Below are positions 26,101 through 38,400 of a stretch of 64,000 nt of DNA, one piece after another (position 1 is the first letter of the stretch; the number at the start of each line of letters is the position of its first letter). Made by a program: the position numbers and the translations under genes. Location: assembly GCF_905475395.1 (NCBI RefSeq), contig NC_058341.1, forward strand, positions 32,007,501 to 32,071,500. Direction: 5' to 3'. The DNA comes from Chrysoperla carnea. Taxonomy: Eukaryota; Arthropoda; Insecta; Neuroptera; Chrysopidae. The notes under the pieces are model-generated. The model was not told the DNA's origin. It saw only the letters and a program-made list of their open reading frames with translations, and ran no database searches.

Positions 26101-27840
26101 TGGTGGTATATTTGGATTTGGTGGATTCGTATTAGGAATAGGTGTTGCTGGCTGTTGTAAATATTCTTGTTTTTCAAGGGTTTTAAACAACAATTCAACA
26201 AATGGTTTTGTTTCTGAAACATAAAAGTATTTTGAAAACATTACAAACGAATTTAATTTTAAGAATTTTTCGGGGCCCGAGCATTAAGTCGTCTAGCTTG
26301 GCACCCAAAATATTTATCAACTGTTACATAGCCAATCATGGCAGTTGAGTAAAGCAGTATTCATAGAATATTCGGAAGATGTTATAGCGTTTCTAAATCT
26401 ACTGAGATTGAAGGCCACAATATTTAATAAAATTATCTCGCTATAATTGCCATCATGCAGGGGCAATCGTGTACATTGACAACTGATTATCACACTCAAG
26501 AATTGTTTTCTGCCTGTTATAAGATCTACAAGAAGCCACCATGTCTCAAATTGGCTACGGCTGTTTCCAGGTAAAATATCTCGAAAACTAATAACTATTT
26601 TATTTTCTTTCTAATTTTTAAAAACTAACATTTCCTAAATTTTGAGAAAATATGATCGGAAGCCATTTTAAATAAGAATTCTGAAATTCAATTTACTGTA
26701 CAATAATTACGAAAATATTTGTTTAATAAAACGGTCAGTAAATCTACAAGTTACTTCCAGGAATTTCGATTTACAGAAGAATCTCACTAAGGATCAGGCA
26801 AAATCTCACTAAAACGCGAACTATTGAAAATCAGAGGGTGTCGGTTTTATAGACGAATTACTGGATTGTATAGAAAAATTCATAATAAATAAAACATTTC
26901 ATACAGATTGAAAAAAATTATAATCTTCTGCCTCTTGACCTTTTAAATAAATGGCCACCCCGATCCTGGCTAGGAATGGGTGTATGAATGTACTCTTGAA
27001 TGTTATATTGTTATAACATTCAAAAGTACATGTTCGATAATAAATTAATTTTAGATATGATTTTTTTTATTATTTTGCACTAGAGAACACATGTCTATCT
27101 AATATATTGTGTGAAATTTTGCAACACCATATATAATGAATAATTAAAATTATTCATAATTTTTTACGATGACGCGGCTTGCTGTTCTAGCACAAATGCC
27201 CAAATATTTGTAAACAATAATTTCAGCTTTGAAAAACATACATATTTACATTAGATACTCATTAACAGTAGTTGGTACTTCGATAATTAAAGAGGTAAAT
27301 TTGGAAAAAATTCATAAATCATTAATTTACTCTCAAAATCGACAATAATTAACAATATTATAATTATTTTAATAGACAAATTATAAGACTTAATAAACTA
27401 ACTATTTTCGCATTTAAAAAAAATAAAAATTATTTAAATTCTAACCTTTTTGTAGAAATACATCTAATTGTTCCACCATTCCTTCTCGAAGGGCCTCAAT
27501 CGGCCTATCTTTACGAACAAGGGCATAGACATATTTAGCTAGTGCTTCAGGATCAGCATCACATCTGAAAATATCCAAAAATATATCATGTTAAAATAAC
27601 CTACAGAGATGTTCACCATATTGAATAATAATGGAGGTCTTAAAGTCGATGTTCAAAATATGACAAATTTACAAAAAGCATTAACGCAAAATCAGGTCAT
27701 TTATTTTTAATTCGATATGAAATAAGAATTAGATTTTGTATAGAACTAAATAAATATTTTTTATATTTTCCATAAACTTACAATGGTTCCAAAACAGATG
27801 TAAGCCAAGCTTTAAAAGCATCTGGATTTTCAATTAACAT
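17117..27840 (-). CDS. RBM26: RNA-binding protein 26/27-like (PWI, CCCH, two RRM)
   Basis: This is a nuclear RNA-binding protein of the RBM26/RBM27 family (Drosophila swm). In animals the family works with the PAXT/exosome adaptor machinery in polyadenylated RNA turnover (family knowledge). Coding exons: 27840-27782, 27564-27446, 26213-25894, 25464-25146, 23815-23600, 22962-22837, 22501-22391, 22209-21959, 21855-21679, 21562-20959, 20081-19612, 19268-19155, 18898-18761, 17215-17117. They total 3123 bases, or 1040 residues, close to human RBM26/27. The start is MLIENPDAFKAWL, matching the family N terminus with its PWI-like fold (about 1-80). An Arg/Ser-rich stretch spans about 167-270. A CCCH finger follows (C340-X8-C349-X5-C355-X3-H359), then a Pro/Gly-rich linker. 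RRM1 is at about 530-610 (SLELKKVPRELNNI), followed by coiled coil to about 860, then RRM2 at about 893-970. The tail is acidic and ends DRSWRR, as in vertebrate orthologues. Several introns exceed 1 kb. No broken exon was seen. Confidence 0.95.
20260..20405. repeat. Small inverted-repeat element in an RBM26 intron
   Basis: AATTAATAAAAACAGGTCC near the left and its approximate complement (GGGACTGGTTTTTATTAATT) near the right flank a GC-richer core with TCGCCAGTTGGCGGGATTG. The imperfect arms suggest an old MITE. It lies in the intron between the exons at 20959 and 20081. Confidence 0.4.
24064..24256. repeat. Two adjacent hairpins in an RBM26 intron
   Basis: The first palindrome (24064-24107) is CTTAAGCGGGAGTTAATAA with its near-perfect complement TTAATAACTTCCGCTTAAG. 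The second (about 24186-24256) pairs ATACTCTGTGTAAA with TTTACAGAGTAT, and ATTATAG with CTATAAT. Together they look like parts of one decayed fold-back DNA element in the intron between the exons at 25146 and 23815. Confidence 0.5.
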
Positions 27841-29952
27841 TATTAATATATTAATCGATCATAAAATGTTTATAAATATCACTCTTCACTGAATATAATC
27901 GAAACTAAAAACTTTTGCGTTAATCAAACGCACTAATTAATAAATTACTTGAATAATTTCTTAACACATTCGAGAACTATCGAACTTTAACATGTTCAGC
28001 TGTATAGCGCCATTTTGTTTTTTATTTTATGAATAATCTCTAAACGTCATTGCTACGAACGAAGCTTTCTTTTCTGAATATTTAGTTATTTATTGTAATT
28101 TGTACACTTTAATGATTATTATTTAAACAAAAATTGCGTTGATTTTATGAAAATATAAGAAATTTTACAATTTGTACATTCGATAGGGCGAATATTATAA
28201 AAATATTGGGATTATCTTATCACTTCAAACTGCTTATGTAAACTAATTTTATCTTCAGTATGTAATTTGTTTCGAATAATTTTAATTACGATAATAAATA
28301 CAATGTGTCCAATAATAAATCTCTGCGGGTGTAGTTTTTAAAGTATAAATACATACTACACACAAAGGATATTATGTTTAAAATTAGAACCCAAATCCAC
28401 CCCACTAGCTGAATCCCGCAGTTTCGAGTAAAATTTACAAAATAAATACATATGCTATGAATCATAGCTCTCACCCCCCCTTGCTCTCTTAAAGTTAAAC
28501 CAAATCCCATACGATCTTCCAGAAAAGTTCCAGACTTTATGTAAAATCTGGAACTTTTATCTTAAGTTATAGGATGGGTCATAAAAACCAAGTTTTTTTT
28601 GGAAGTGCTCTACGTTTGTTAGAAAAAGGGAGGAGTGTGCGTTTGCAGCTATACATTTCATCATCGTGGATGTCAGAATAACCCTTGTTCCATAATCATT
28701 ATTTTGTTTGGAGTAGGGAATTAATGACTTCGGTACAGCGTGAGTTGTATCGGAGATTCGGTATCTATCGAAATGACTCTATACCAGCCTGAGCTACAGT
28801 ATTACGGTGGGTTAATAACCTTTTGAAGATGATTCAATAACGAAAAAATCCTTTTGTAATTATAGACTTTTCTATTCGAAGGCGACGTAAGTTATGTGCA
28901 TGTACAAAGTTATTTCAATAGATATTAAATCTACGGAGAAACTTAGGGTGATTCGATATAACCGACTCGCTACTACGAACAAAATAATCAGACTTAAATA
29001 TTAATTATTATAGAGTACACAATGATGACTATTAAAAAAAATGCTTAAGATCCTCGTTTGTTTCCTTTGCATACACTATTTACACTCGATTTGAGTAGAT
29101 AAAAGATGGTGCTATCAGGATATTATAGAACTATTCTTTTTTACTTACATCGAATGCAAAAACAACATCTAGTATCATAGAGTTCAGTGGACCATCATTT
29201 TGTGTCAATTCACTATTATTTTACAACAAATTTATCATGAATTTGTGAATTTAACTACCATTATTTATTATATACAAGCCTTGCTAGACTTTTAAATCCA
29301 TTTCCTCGGCTTATTTTATCCTATACTGTTTCCTCTAGCGCATTAATCACTGTTGAACCTACCCGTCTTCTTTACGCATGACAAGACAGTGCTCCAACCG
29401 GTGAGATTATATTATTCTATAGCTCCAAATTATTTATGAAATCCCCCACTTCGGCCAAGGCAGTGCTTGATACCTCATTCTGGCTTTGAAAGGATATTTT
29501 TCCCTCAAGATGAAAGGGCATATCCTCCGCTAGTATTTCAACTGGTTACTTATAACAGACCTCATTTCTTGAGGAATAAATAAATTCTATGCCCTTGAAC
29601 ACTGGGTCAATAATCAAAAGTGGAGCAAACAAACTCATATTTGCATTTATAATACTTTATTTAATATTAAAAATATATAAAGCTCTATTATAAAGGGGCT
29701 CGATCCCTGTTCTTGTCATAAAATATAAAACGAATAAAATCGAATAAGTAAAATATTGAAACTGAAAAATTAACATTTATTTACGAATAAATTAACAAAC
29801 TGGCTGTTTCACAAATGAAAAATTTATGAACGGCCATAAACTTTTTTATGGTACGTCATAAATACATATATTATGATTTTTATATACATGACTACGATAT
29901 TGTTTCACATTCGACATGGAACATCATTTGATGACGTTTAAGTTGTAGTTCT
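27841..29952. other. Intergenic region between RBM26 and SAMM50
   Basis: This is the shared upstream side of RBM26 and downstream side of SAMM50, both transcribed leftwards. The RBM26 promoter should lie just right of 27840; I saw no convincing TATA element. A 12-bp stem (AAAAGTTCCAGA / TCTGGAACTTTT, 28523-28558) is present. A GC-richer unassigned patch spans 29290-29620. Confidence 0.4.
29776..29781 (-). terminator. Candidate poly(A) signal for SAMM50
   Basis: TTTATT on the plus strand reads AATAAA on the coding strand, about 170 bases past the SAMM50 stop. Another lies at 29656-29661. Confidence 0.45.
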
Positions 29953-32900
29953 TTATAAGAAATTAACGCCAACACCAAATTGTATCCCTGAACTAAGTCG
30001 ATCACCTTTCTTCCACATTGCTGGTATACAATAATTTACTTCGATTCTTGCTATTTCACCTAATTTTAATGCAATACCCAGTCCATATGCTAATCTCATT
30101 TCAGTTGACAGTAATCTTAAGTTATTTAATATTTCGTCATCTAAAACAGAAGAAAATATGCTTTTTTTGTTATTCTAACAGGAAAGGTCATTGAATAAAT
30201 AGCAAATGAAATACAAAATTATTTAAAGTCGGTTTAAGTTTTACCAAAAAAAATTTATTTTGTACTTTTTAGTGATTTAATAATGTCTACTTTCGTACGT
30301 CAAGTCACATTAAATTTGAAACTTAAAAAAAAACCATCCTTTAATTTTTGATTACCTCCCCTAAGGCATGAAATTTAATTTTTTTTTTAAATTTATAAAA
30401 AATCACCCCAAAAGTGATCTAAAGTAATCAGTAAAGATATCGCGTAACAAAAAAAAAAAAAAAAATACAATCAAATTGATGGCCTCCTTGTTCTCGTCGG
30501 TTAAAATAAAAATCATTTTGTCCGACACTCGACAAAATGAGGTCCGTTGCCTAGCACTCTAAAAATTGACTTTACGGGACAAAAAACGTAGTAGTCTAAG
30601 ATCCCAATTAGGATCGACCTTCACCCATCTGTTTACCGGATGAAAGTTATTTTTTATGAAATATAAAATGTTAACAAATATCCCTGCAATGGGTTGCCTA
30701 TAAAAATGTGGTCCAGACTACTTTTAGTGAAAATATCAAGAGTAAAATTTTTAGAAATTTTTCACTGACTTGCATATCTTACGAATTTTGATCTACTCGA
30801 AAGTAAAAGCCATAAAGAATATGCAGCAGCTATGTTGTTTGCCTTTTTTCGTTCACTATTATCGCATTTATACAAGTTGAAAATAGTAATTACGTGAATC
30901 TGTTAATTCATTGACTCGCATATCTAAATAAAGATAATTTTGTTACAATTACGGTGGCATATGATTGGCCACAAAATATTGGTCAAAAATAATGTTTACA
31001 AGCTTTCCAAGTTTTGATATTTATATTAAAAATGGTCTGGACCATATTTTTTAAGGCAACCCGTTACAGGAATATTTGTTAATATTTTACATTTCATAAA
31101 AAATAACTTTCATTCGGTAAACAGATGGGTGAAGGTCGACCCTAATTCGGATCTTGTACTATAGGAAAGACATATTTGCAGTAAAGGTTTCGAATGGTTT
31201 AGACTCGTTTTCTCGATTAGTTCTTCGTGCTTTTTTATCGGAAAATGCGGATTGAAGAAAACTTATCAGATCATAAGGATAATTATGAAGCTATGAAAAA
31301 TGGATTAAAGTGAATCCTATATTTCAAGTAAAACTTTCAAACTCAGTCAAGCATCTGCACGAAAATTAGCATATTATTTGCTAAAAAAAAGTGAATTAAT
31401 AATATCTATTATTAAATTTATGCAAAAATTATTCTCTTAAATAAAATTTAAATGAAAACTTCCCATAATAAAAGAAATCTTACCAAATTTAAAATTGCCA
31501 ATACTACCAAGGTTTACAAATGCATGTGTTCTGAATAAATCACCAAAACCTCCCTTTCCAGGGCGAAACGGTAATGGAGTGTATATATGTAAGGCAGCAG
31601 CCCAAAAAATCTAAGATAACAAAAATTTTAAAATTATAAAAATTATCCAAGCTTATTCTATCACCAACTTATTTATATCAAAATTCAAAGACACCAAAAT
31701 GAAAGGTAATCATTTTCGTAATAACTTACATCTGAACCTAAGGCATCGCCATCTGAATGGGGACCAACTCCACGGGTTTGAAATCCACGTAAAGTTTGGG
31801 GACCGCCTAAATAGAATTTATCATGTGCAGTTATGTCTTTACCTCCGATACCTTTTAGAAACCCTCCATGCAAAACTAACTGTGCCACCTATACAACCAA
31901 AAAAAAAATCCTCGTATTAATTCACAAAATTGATTTAAAAATTAATATAAGACGTTAAAAAACTTACTATATCTTTAACAATTGAATAATTGGTTTGAAT
32001 TAAAGCATCATTTTTGAGAAAACCAACATTTCCTCCAAGTCCAGCAAATTCTGATGTAAGTACAAAGTAACTTCCTGAAGTTGGAAAGATTTTATGATCT
32101 CTTTGATCTATTGATACGCTATGTTTTATTGCTGACTTTAATTTGGGACCAGATTCTTCACGAACATCAAACGAAGTTGTTCGCGATGTTACACTCAAAT
32201 TGCGTATAACACCTTCCCATTGCAAATTATGTTTAATCTAAATACATAAATTTATTTTAAATTATTTATGCCATTATATTTATCAAATAATAATTCCAAC
32301 TTACTAATGGCAGTGAATTGAATTGGAAATCAACATTAAGGCCTTTATCTACTAATCGATATCCAGACCAAGGCCACTCAGAGCCGGTTTGAAAAAATCC
32401 AGCCGATATACTAGAAAAAAAAAAAAATAAGCAAAGTTCTCTCCCTAAAAAGAAATAATTCTCTCTCTACAAGGAAATATTTTTAAATCATATTCAAATC
32501 ATTAATTTTTCACAAAATTGTTCTGTAAAACTTTACTAACTATTTTCAATTGTGTATACTCGCAAGAAGGGGAGCAACTACAAAAGTTAATTAAATTCGA
32601 AGTAATGCCATACCTACTATTTCTCATCGTGAATAAAGGTTTCGTTATGCTACAAGAAATATTATCTGTTTTGCGTGACCCATAGCTATATTCACACTGA
32701 ACTCGTTCTCCACGACCAAAAACATTTGGTGAACGTAAACCCACAATTAAATTACCTTCGGAATTATTTCCAACTGATGTTGATATACCTCCAACAATTC
32801 GCTTATGCTCTTTAACATAAAATGTTACCTGAAATAAATATATTAGTTATATTATATAGTGTCTTCACAGTCGCCTCTATCAATATATAAATGTTACATA

Positions 32901-35448
32901 AATTTAATTTACATCACAGACTTTATGTGAAAAAACTAGACTTTTGATATAATAACCCAAGAAACCTAAAAATTACACCGCCAGGAGGTTAATTTTCAAT
33001 GATATTGTAGGCCTAGTTTATTTATATAAACGCCTGTGATTTACATACATCTAAACCTTCAGGAGTTGATTTTGGCCCTTTACTTGTATCGATATACACT
33101 CCAATATTTCTAAAACAACCCAAATTTTCTAACTGTTGTCGTGCCTAAAATAAATAATTCTATGAAATAACAATTCTAATTTTGAATATTAATAAAAATA
33201 AAAGTTTTGAAATATTACTTTTGTTGCTGTATGTAAAACCGCTGAAAAGTCACGAGCTTTGAACATTTCACGGACACAATGAATGACGATATCATCTTTT
33301 GTTCTTCCAAGTCCTTCTACAAAAATTTTATCCACTCGAGCCTAAAAGTAATTCATTGTATTCGCATATTAAGCCTTTAAAAAATAAAATTAAAATCTTA
33401 GTTATTTTAAATAATAACATGTTAACAGACAATCTTGTAAAATCATGAATAAGTGTTACAGGGCCCACGGATGTATTTTAAAATACAGGAAAATAATTGT
33501 TTAAATGCATTAACACTTGGACCCTCTAAGTGATTTTGAAAGTATACTTTTAAAAGGAAACGAACAAGCGTATTATCACATGCAAAAGAGTGTCATAAAA
33601 TGTACAATTTTATGGGTAAAAAAGAAGTCGCAATTCAAACCCCATGATTAGTTTATAAGCTTATTGTTTTGACCACGATCCAAAGCCTCAGGAGTCTGAT
33701 TTGAAACTTATAAAAATCAACGAGTTTGATTCGATAAACTTAAAAATTGGATAATTCGTAAACCTATCATAAATAATTCACATAGACTCTTAATAAAAAT
33801 TATCAGATCAATTGACAATATTTTATTTACATTATGGTGCTTTTTGGGTAGCTGCCATTAGCATAAGGATGTTCATATAAAATTTGATAATTTCAACTCT
33901 TCATATAGTACAGGAGACGGTATAACGTCGACCTTCGCCCATCATATGAGACATATTTTTTATGAAATTTTATTGATCGATAAACACGCCTATGATGAGG
34001 CTTGTCTAACAAAAAGTGTTGCTGCCCATTTTTAATTAAATTAATTTTAATCTTCTTTTTTTTCATAACGGTTTTTTGCAGGCAAGCCTATAACATTAAT
34101 TTTTATATTGACTTACGGTATAAAGAGGTAAGTCAATATAGGTAACTAGACCGTTCTGTTAACCAATCGAAATTGGTATCAGAAGAAAGATAATTTAATT
34201 ACGAAAATAATAGTACAGGCTTTCCCTCAAAAAAGACCGCTATGAAATAAAATTGATTAAAATATTAATTTAGTTAAAAATAGCCATGTTTATCATGCTA
34301 TCATAGGCCTGTTTATCAATCGATAAAATTTCATAATAAATCTGGTTATCAGATAGGTGAAGATCGACCTTATACCGTCTTTTTGACTAATAACTTTGTG
34401 TACGAATCTGCTCGCTTCGATTTTATCGACTTTTTTATTTCTCTATAAATGTTCACTGATCTGAACAAGCTGTATTTAAAGGCAATATGACAAGAGAACA
34501 AGGGATATTTTTTCTGCTTCAGAAAACCTAAAGACTTGGAACTATTCAATACAATGAATGATTATCGGCCACTAAATATTTCATTATTGGTGCCGTACAT
34601 AATAACAAAAAGGTTCCAAATTAGAATTTTTCTCATAATTTTTTGTTTTCTATAATATACAGGCTTACATTACTAATATATGACCATTTAGGAATTTTTA
34701 GATTGTCTATTCATTAGGTCTTGCAACAATGTTTATAAGATTAAACATAGCTTAAGATTTACCAGACCACATTAACGTACATGTGAAAATACCGCAGCAT
34801 ACATTTAGCCTTAACCTTAAAACTATACAATAATTGTATTATATATTATTTATTAGTAATCGAACCGCTAATTGGATGATGACATCAATAAGGAGCGATA
34901 AATATTAAATAATAAATTCAAGTACCTATGCCTGATACTTAACATTGAAATACAATTGAGTAAGATCTATTTTTAGTAATTGAACATGTTTTTAGGACTG
35001 ACTAAGGTGATTGCAATCTTATACCTAAATAAATTTCATGAAACTTTTTGGATTACATCAAAACAATTAACTATTACATTTCAAAGTTAGCTTCACATTT
35101 TAAAAAGCAATAATTAAACCCCTTAAACCTTATAAGCAACAATTAACTAACAATCCATTTAACTTATTCCGATTGCGCAAATCTTAACCTTCTTAAAAAT
35201 GCATGTAAAATTTTTTTTATGGAAATACCTTTACACCTTCGATGTTTATATGATTTGAACTATTAATATTATTTGAATCAGATGATTCTGGTTTTTGAAA
35301 GTTTCTTAATTTTTTTGAATGAATATTTTGTTGAATATTCGGAGTATTTGGTTCCTACAATCAAATCAAAAAAATGAAAAGTACATGCAAATTTTAACAG
35401 AACAAAGAACCGATAATTATTACTTACTTTAGCATGTACTAAACCCAT
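29953..35448 (-). CDS. SAMM50: SAMM50: mitochondrial sorting and assembly machinery subunit
   Basis: An Omp85-family beta-barrel of the mitochondrial outer membrane that folds and inserts other barrel proteins and helps anchor cristae junctions (family knowledge). Coding exons: 35448-35428, 35354-35229, 33341-33219, 33144-33049, 32828-32614, 32410-32305, 32237-31968, 31888-31730, 31610-31484, 30140-29953. They total 1431 bases, or 476 residues; human is 469. The start MGLVHAK matches MGTVHA of vertebrates. Exon 2 encodes a poorly conserved polar linker. The POTRA domain is about 48-130 ([13 protein letters not shown]). The barrel begins near [16 protein letters not shown]. The conserved lid loop [12 protein letters not shown] places its RGF arginine at about residue 353. 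The protein ends QFGVGVNFL, a typical C-terminal beta-signal. The last intron (30141-31483) and the second intron (33342-35228) each hold a MITE. Confidence 0.96.
30594..31159. mobile_element. MITE with ~125-bp inverted ends in SAMM50 intron 9
   Basis: The left end reads AAGATCC.AATTAGG.TCGACC then TTCACCCATCTGTTTACCG. The right end is its complement over about 125 bases, including GGTTGCCT.TAAAAA and TGGTC.AGACC. TA flanks both ends (30592-30593 and 31160-31161), the target preference of Tc1/mariner-like elements. The interior has no coding frame. It is related to the element at 33908-34387 through its terminal motifs. Confidence 0.75.
33908..34387. mobile_element. Related MITE in SAMM50 intron 2
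   Basis: The inverted ends start GTACAGGAGACGGTATAA and GTCAAAAAGACGGTATAA. They share GTCGACCTTC, a GCCCATC-like block and TTTTTTATGAAAT with the intron 9 element, then diverge. TA flanks both sides (33906-33907 and 34388-34389). A small perfect palindrome in the interior (34106-34140: TATTGACTTAC / GTAAGTCAATA) may be a further insertion. No coding frame. Confidence 0.7.
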
Positions 35449-38400
35449 AATGATTTTTGATTTGTACAAGCATTAAATAATATTTATAGTACAAATAATC
35501 GGAAAATTTATTTAATTGACATAATTCTTGCAATCCAACACCTGCATCTGCAGTCATACCAACTAAATTTTATGTTTTTAAGTTTTAACTAAATTATTAC
35601 CCGCTACTTTGAACAAAATTATTAAAGAATTTCAAAATGCTGATTTTACAATAATATACATTTTAAAAGTTTTATATTTTCTCATTTTTTACTTATTTGA
35701 AATTTTGACTTCAACGCTCAATTGTTTGTTCATTTTTCAATAGGTCACTACCATGCGATTTATCTTATATATTTAAACGAGCAATTCTTGTATATATATA
35801 TATATCAACGATCTTGGAAATGGCTCCAACGATTTTCATGAAAATGAGTATGTAGGGGTTTTTTGGGGCGATAAGTCGATCTAACAAGGTTTCATTTTGA
35901 AAAAACGTCGTTTTATTCGTTTTTTCATGAAAAACTGAAACATACATCGCAAAATATGACTCTTCCTGACATCTATTGGTGTATATCGTAGTTAATGAAA
36001 TACAATGCAAATTATAACTCTTCCTGACATCTATTGGTGTATATCGTAGTTAATGAAATAAAATACATTACCGGGACATTCAAATTGGTATTTGTGTGGA
36101 GACATTTAAAACGGTCTTCTATTAGTGATAAAATTTGTGTCTTTTTAAGAATACCGAGCAAAGCTCGGTCATCCAGATATTATGGTTTATTCCAGCAGAT
36201 TTTTTGTAATAATGTCCTAAATTTTTTTCAATCGATTCAAAGTTCTAACTTTCAATCAATTTCCACTTTCATTAAAAATAAATTTTTGTTTTAAAGATCA
36301 CAGAGATTTCAATTTATTACAATTTAAAAAAAAAAATTATTTCTTTATTGAAAGTAATCGAAAGAAAATTGGATTGAAATACTTTCATTATATAACGTGT
36401 TTAAAAATTATTCTACACAGAATGAGTGTAAACTGATGTAAAAAAAGCATAATGGTGTTTACATTTATAGGCAAATTAATATTAAACATATTTTTTACCC
36501 ATTTCGCTAGTTAAAGTAACAAAAATACAATTCTATTTTTTTCTCCGAGAAAATTTCTAGATATAAAGATGTTTTCGAATTTTAATGAAAAATAACTATT
36601 CTAATTTTCAATATAATAAAAACTAAAAAACACGCTTGTTGCTCGTTATAAGTATATATGTATAGTATGGTTAACGGTAGTATAATAAATGTATATAACT
36701 GATGATGTCCTATGCATGGGTATGCTATTAGAGTTACATGCAAACATACATACATACAGGTGAAGCTAATATAAGCGTGTTAAAAAGAGCCTTCAAGTAT
36801 GAAAACATAATCCTTCCATTGTCAAAAATAACATACCCTTTCCTTTAACCTTTTTGATAATAGTAATACTTATTATATGATAATATATTTTCGACTCAGT
36901 ATACAAGGAATATTTTAACAGTTCAAAGCAAAAAATTGTATGTTCATAAAAAATGTTTGAAATTAATATTCCAAACTTTCTATTTATCAATTTTTAAAGC
37001 TTTTGAATCATCCTGGTAAACTTTTAACTCCCGGTAAGAATGGTTGTTATAAAGAAACCCCAGCTTGGAATTCTCCAAGCATTATTCTATGGTCTGAATA
37101 CCACAAAAATGGTCGAGAACAATTTTTTCTGCGAATTTCGAACGTGTATTCAAAAAGTTTTCAAAAAATAAGCCAAAAACAGTTTTGGAGAAAGATTATA
37201 ATATTTTTTTAAAAACTTCGGATTCAACCTTTTGCGTTAACGAACACCTAGACTCTCCTTTTTTCTGGATGATATTGGATTATAAATAAAACGACATCTT
37301 GTTAATGGAATAATTTTTATTTTTAAATTCTGACATTTCACATTATTGCACAAAATTTTAATTGAAAATTGTTTTTTTTATCTCTAATAATAATCTAAAC
37401 ACGACTTTTGTTTTATCTTTTTCACCTTTTAATCATAAATCGGTAAGAGCACTTTTTAGGACCGTATTATTATTTTTATTTTATTCGAAAAAAAACCCAA
37501 TCAAAGTTTACAAAGTGTATGCAAAAGAAAATTAAATTATTCTAATTTTTCTTTCAAACATATTTTTTGTTTTGTTTTTATTTTATTTTTTTTCTTGAGT
37601 ATAAAGCAAAATTAAAAAAACAAAAAACCTAGACTTATACATATACGTACACATATTATGTAATATTTTTAGAGATTTTATAATGTGAGAAATATTTTTA
37701 TGTGGTAATTTTTACACTAGAAAACATATTCTAGATTAAAATAGTGCATTTTAATTTTTTTAATCACATATGTAGAATTAATATTTAATTTTTTTTTCAC
37801 TTTAGTAAAATAGCTGAACGTAGCAAATCCTCCTTAACAACACTAAAGTTTAATTTTTAGTGTACAATAAATGAACTTTTTGACCTTTTTTTCAGTTCCT
37901 TTTACACATTAGGCTCGAAAGACAAAAAATATTTAGGAGGAATGTATTTATAGCCCCCCTAATGATGACACCACGGAGCTTTACAAATATCATTTCATAT
38001 TTGAGTATATGAAAGTTAACACAAAGAAGAATTACTTACGGTCAGCTTTTATACTATTTATTTATAAAAATATTAATCAAATAATTAAAAACAAAAATCA
38101 CTAAATATTTAAGATCGTATTCAGATAAATTGAGATTTTAGAAAATATATTCGAGTACCATTTTTTTGATTTTATTCACTAATTAAAAAAATTATCTGAT
38201 TACGACCTGGCAATATACAAATTTATAGATCTTATTCTTGTTGATATACTGTATTATGGTAAATTAATTAGAGGGGGAGAGTATATAATTATAAATAATA
38301 CTAAATTAAACACTCGAACCGTTAAGACTTGAGAAAGTTAAATTACATTTTTGTTTTTAATTGGTATGGTTTCGAGTAGTTTAATTTGCAATAATGTTAT

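Noticed and set aside
25940-26224. Plus-strand Val/Gly-rich frame opposite an RBM26 exon
   Set aside because: Antisense shadow of the exon at 25894-26213, whose minus-strand reading continues the RBM26 frame.
29690-29720. B-box-like GGGGCTCGATCCC as a tRNA or SINE
   Set aside because: No A box at the right distance on either strand.
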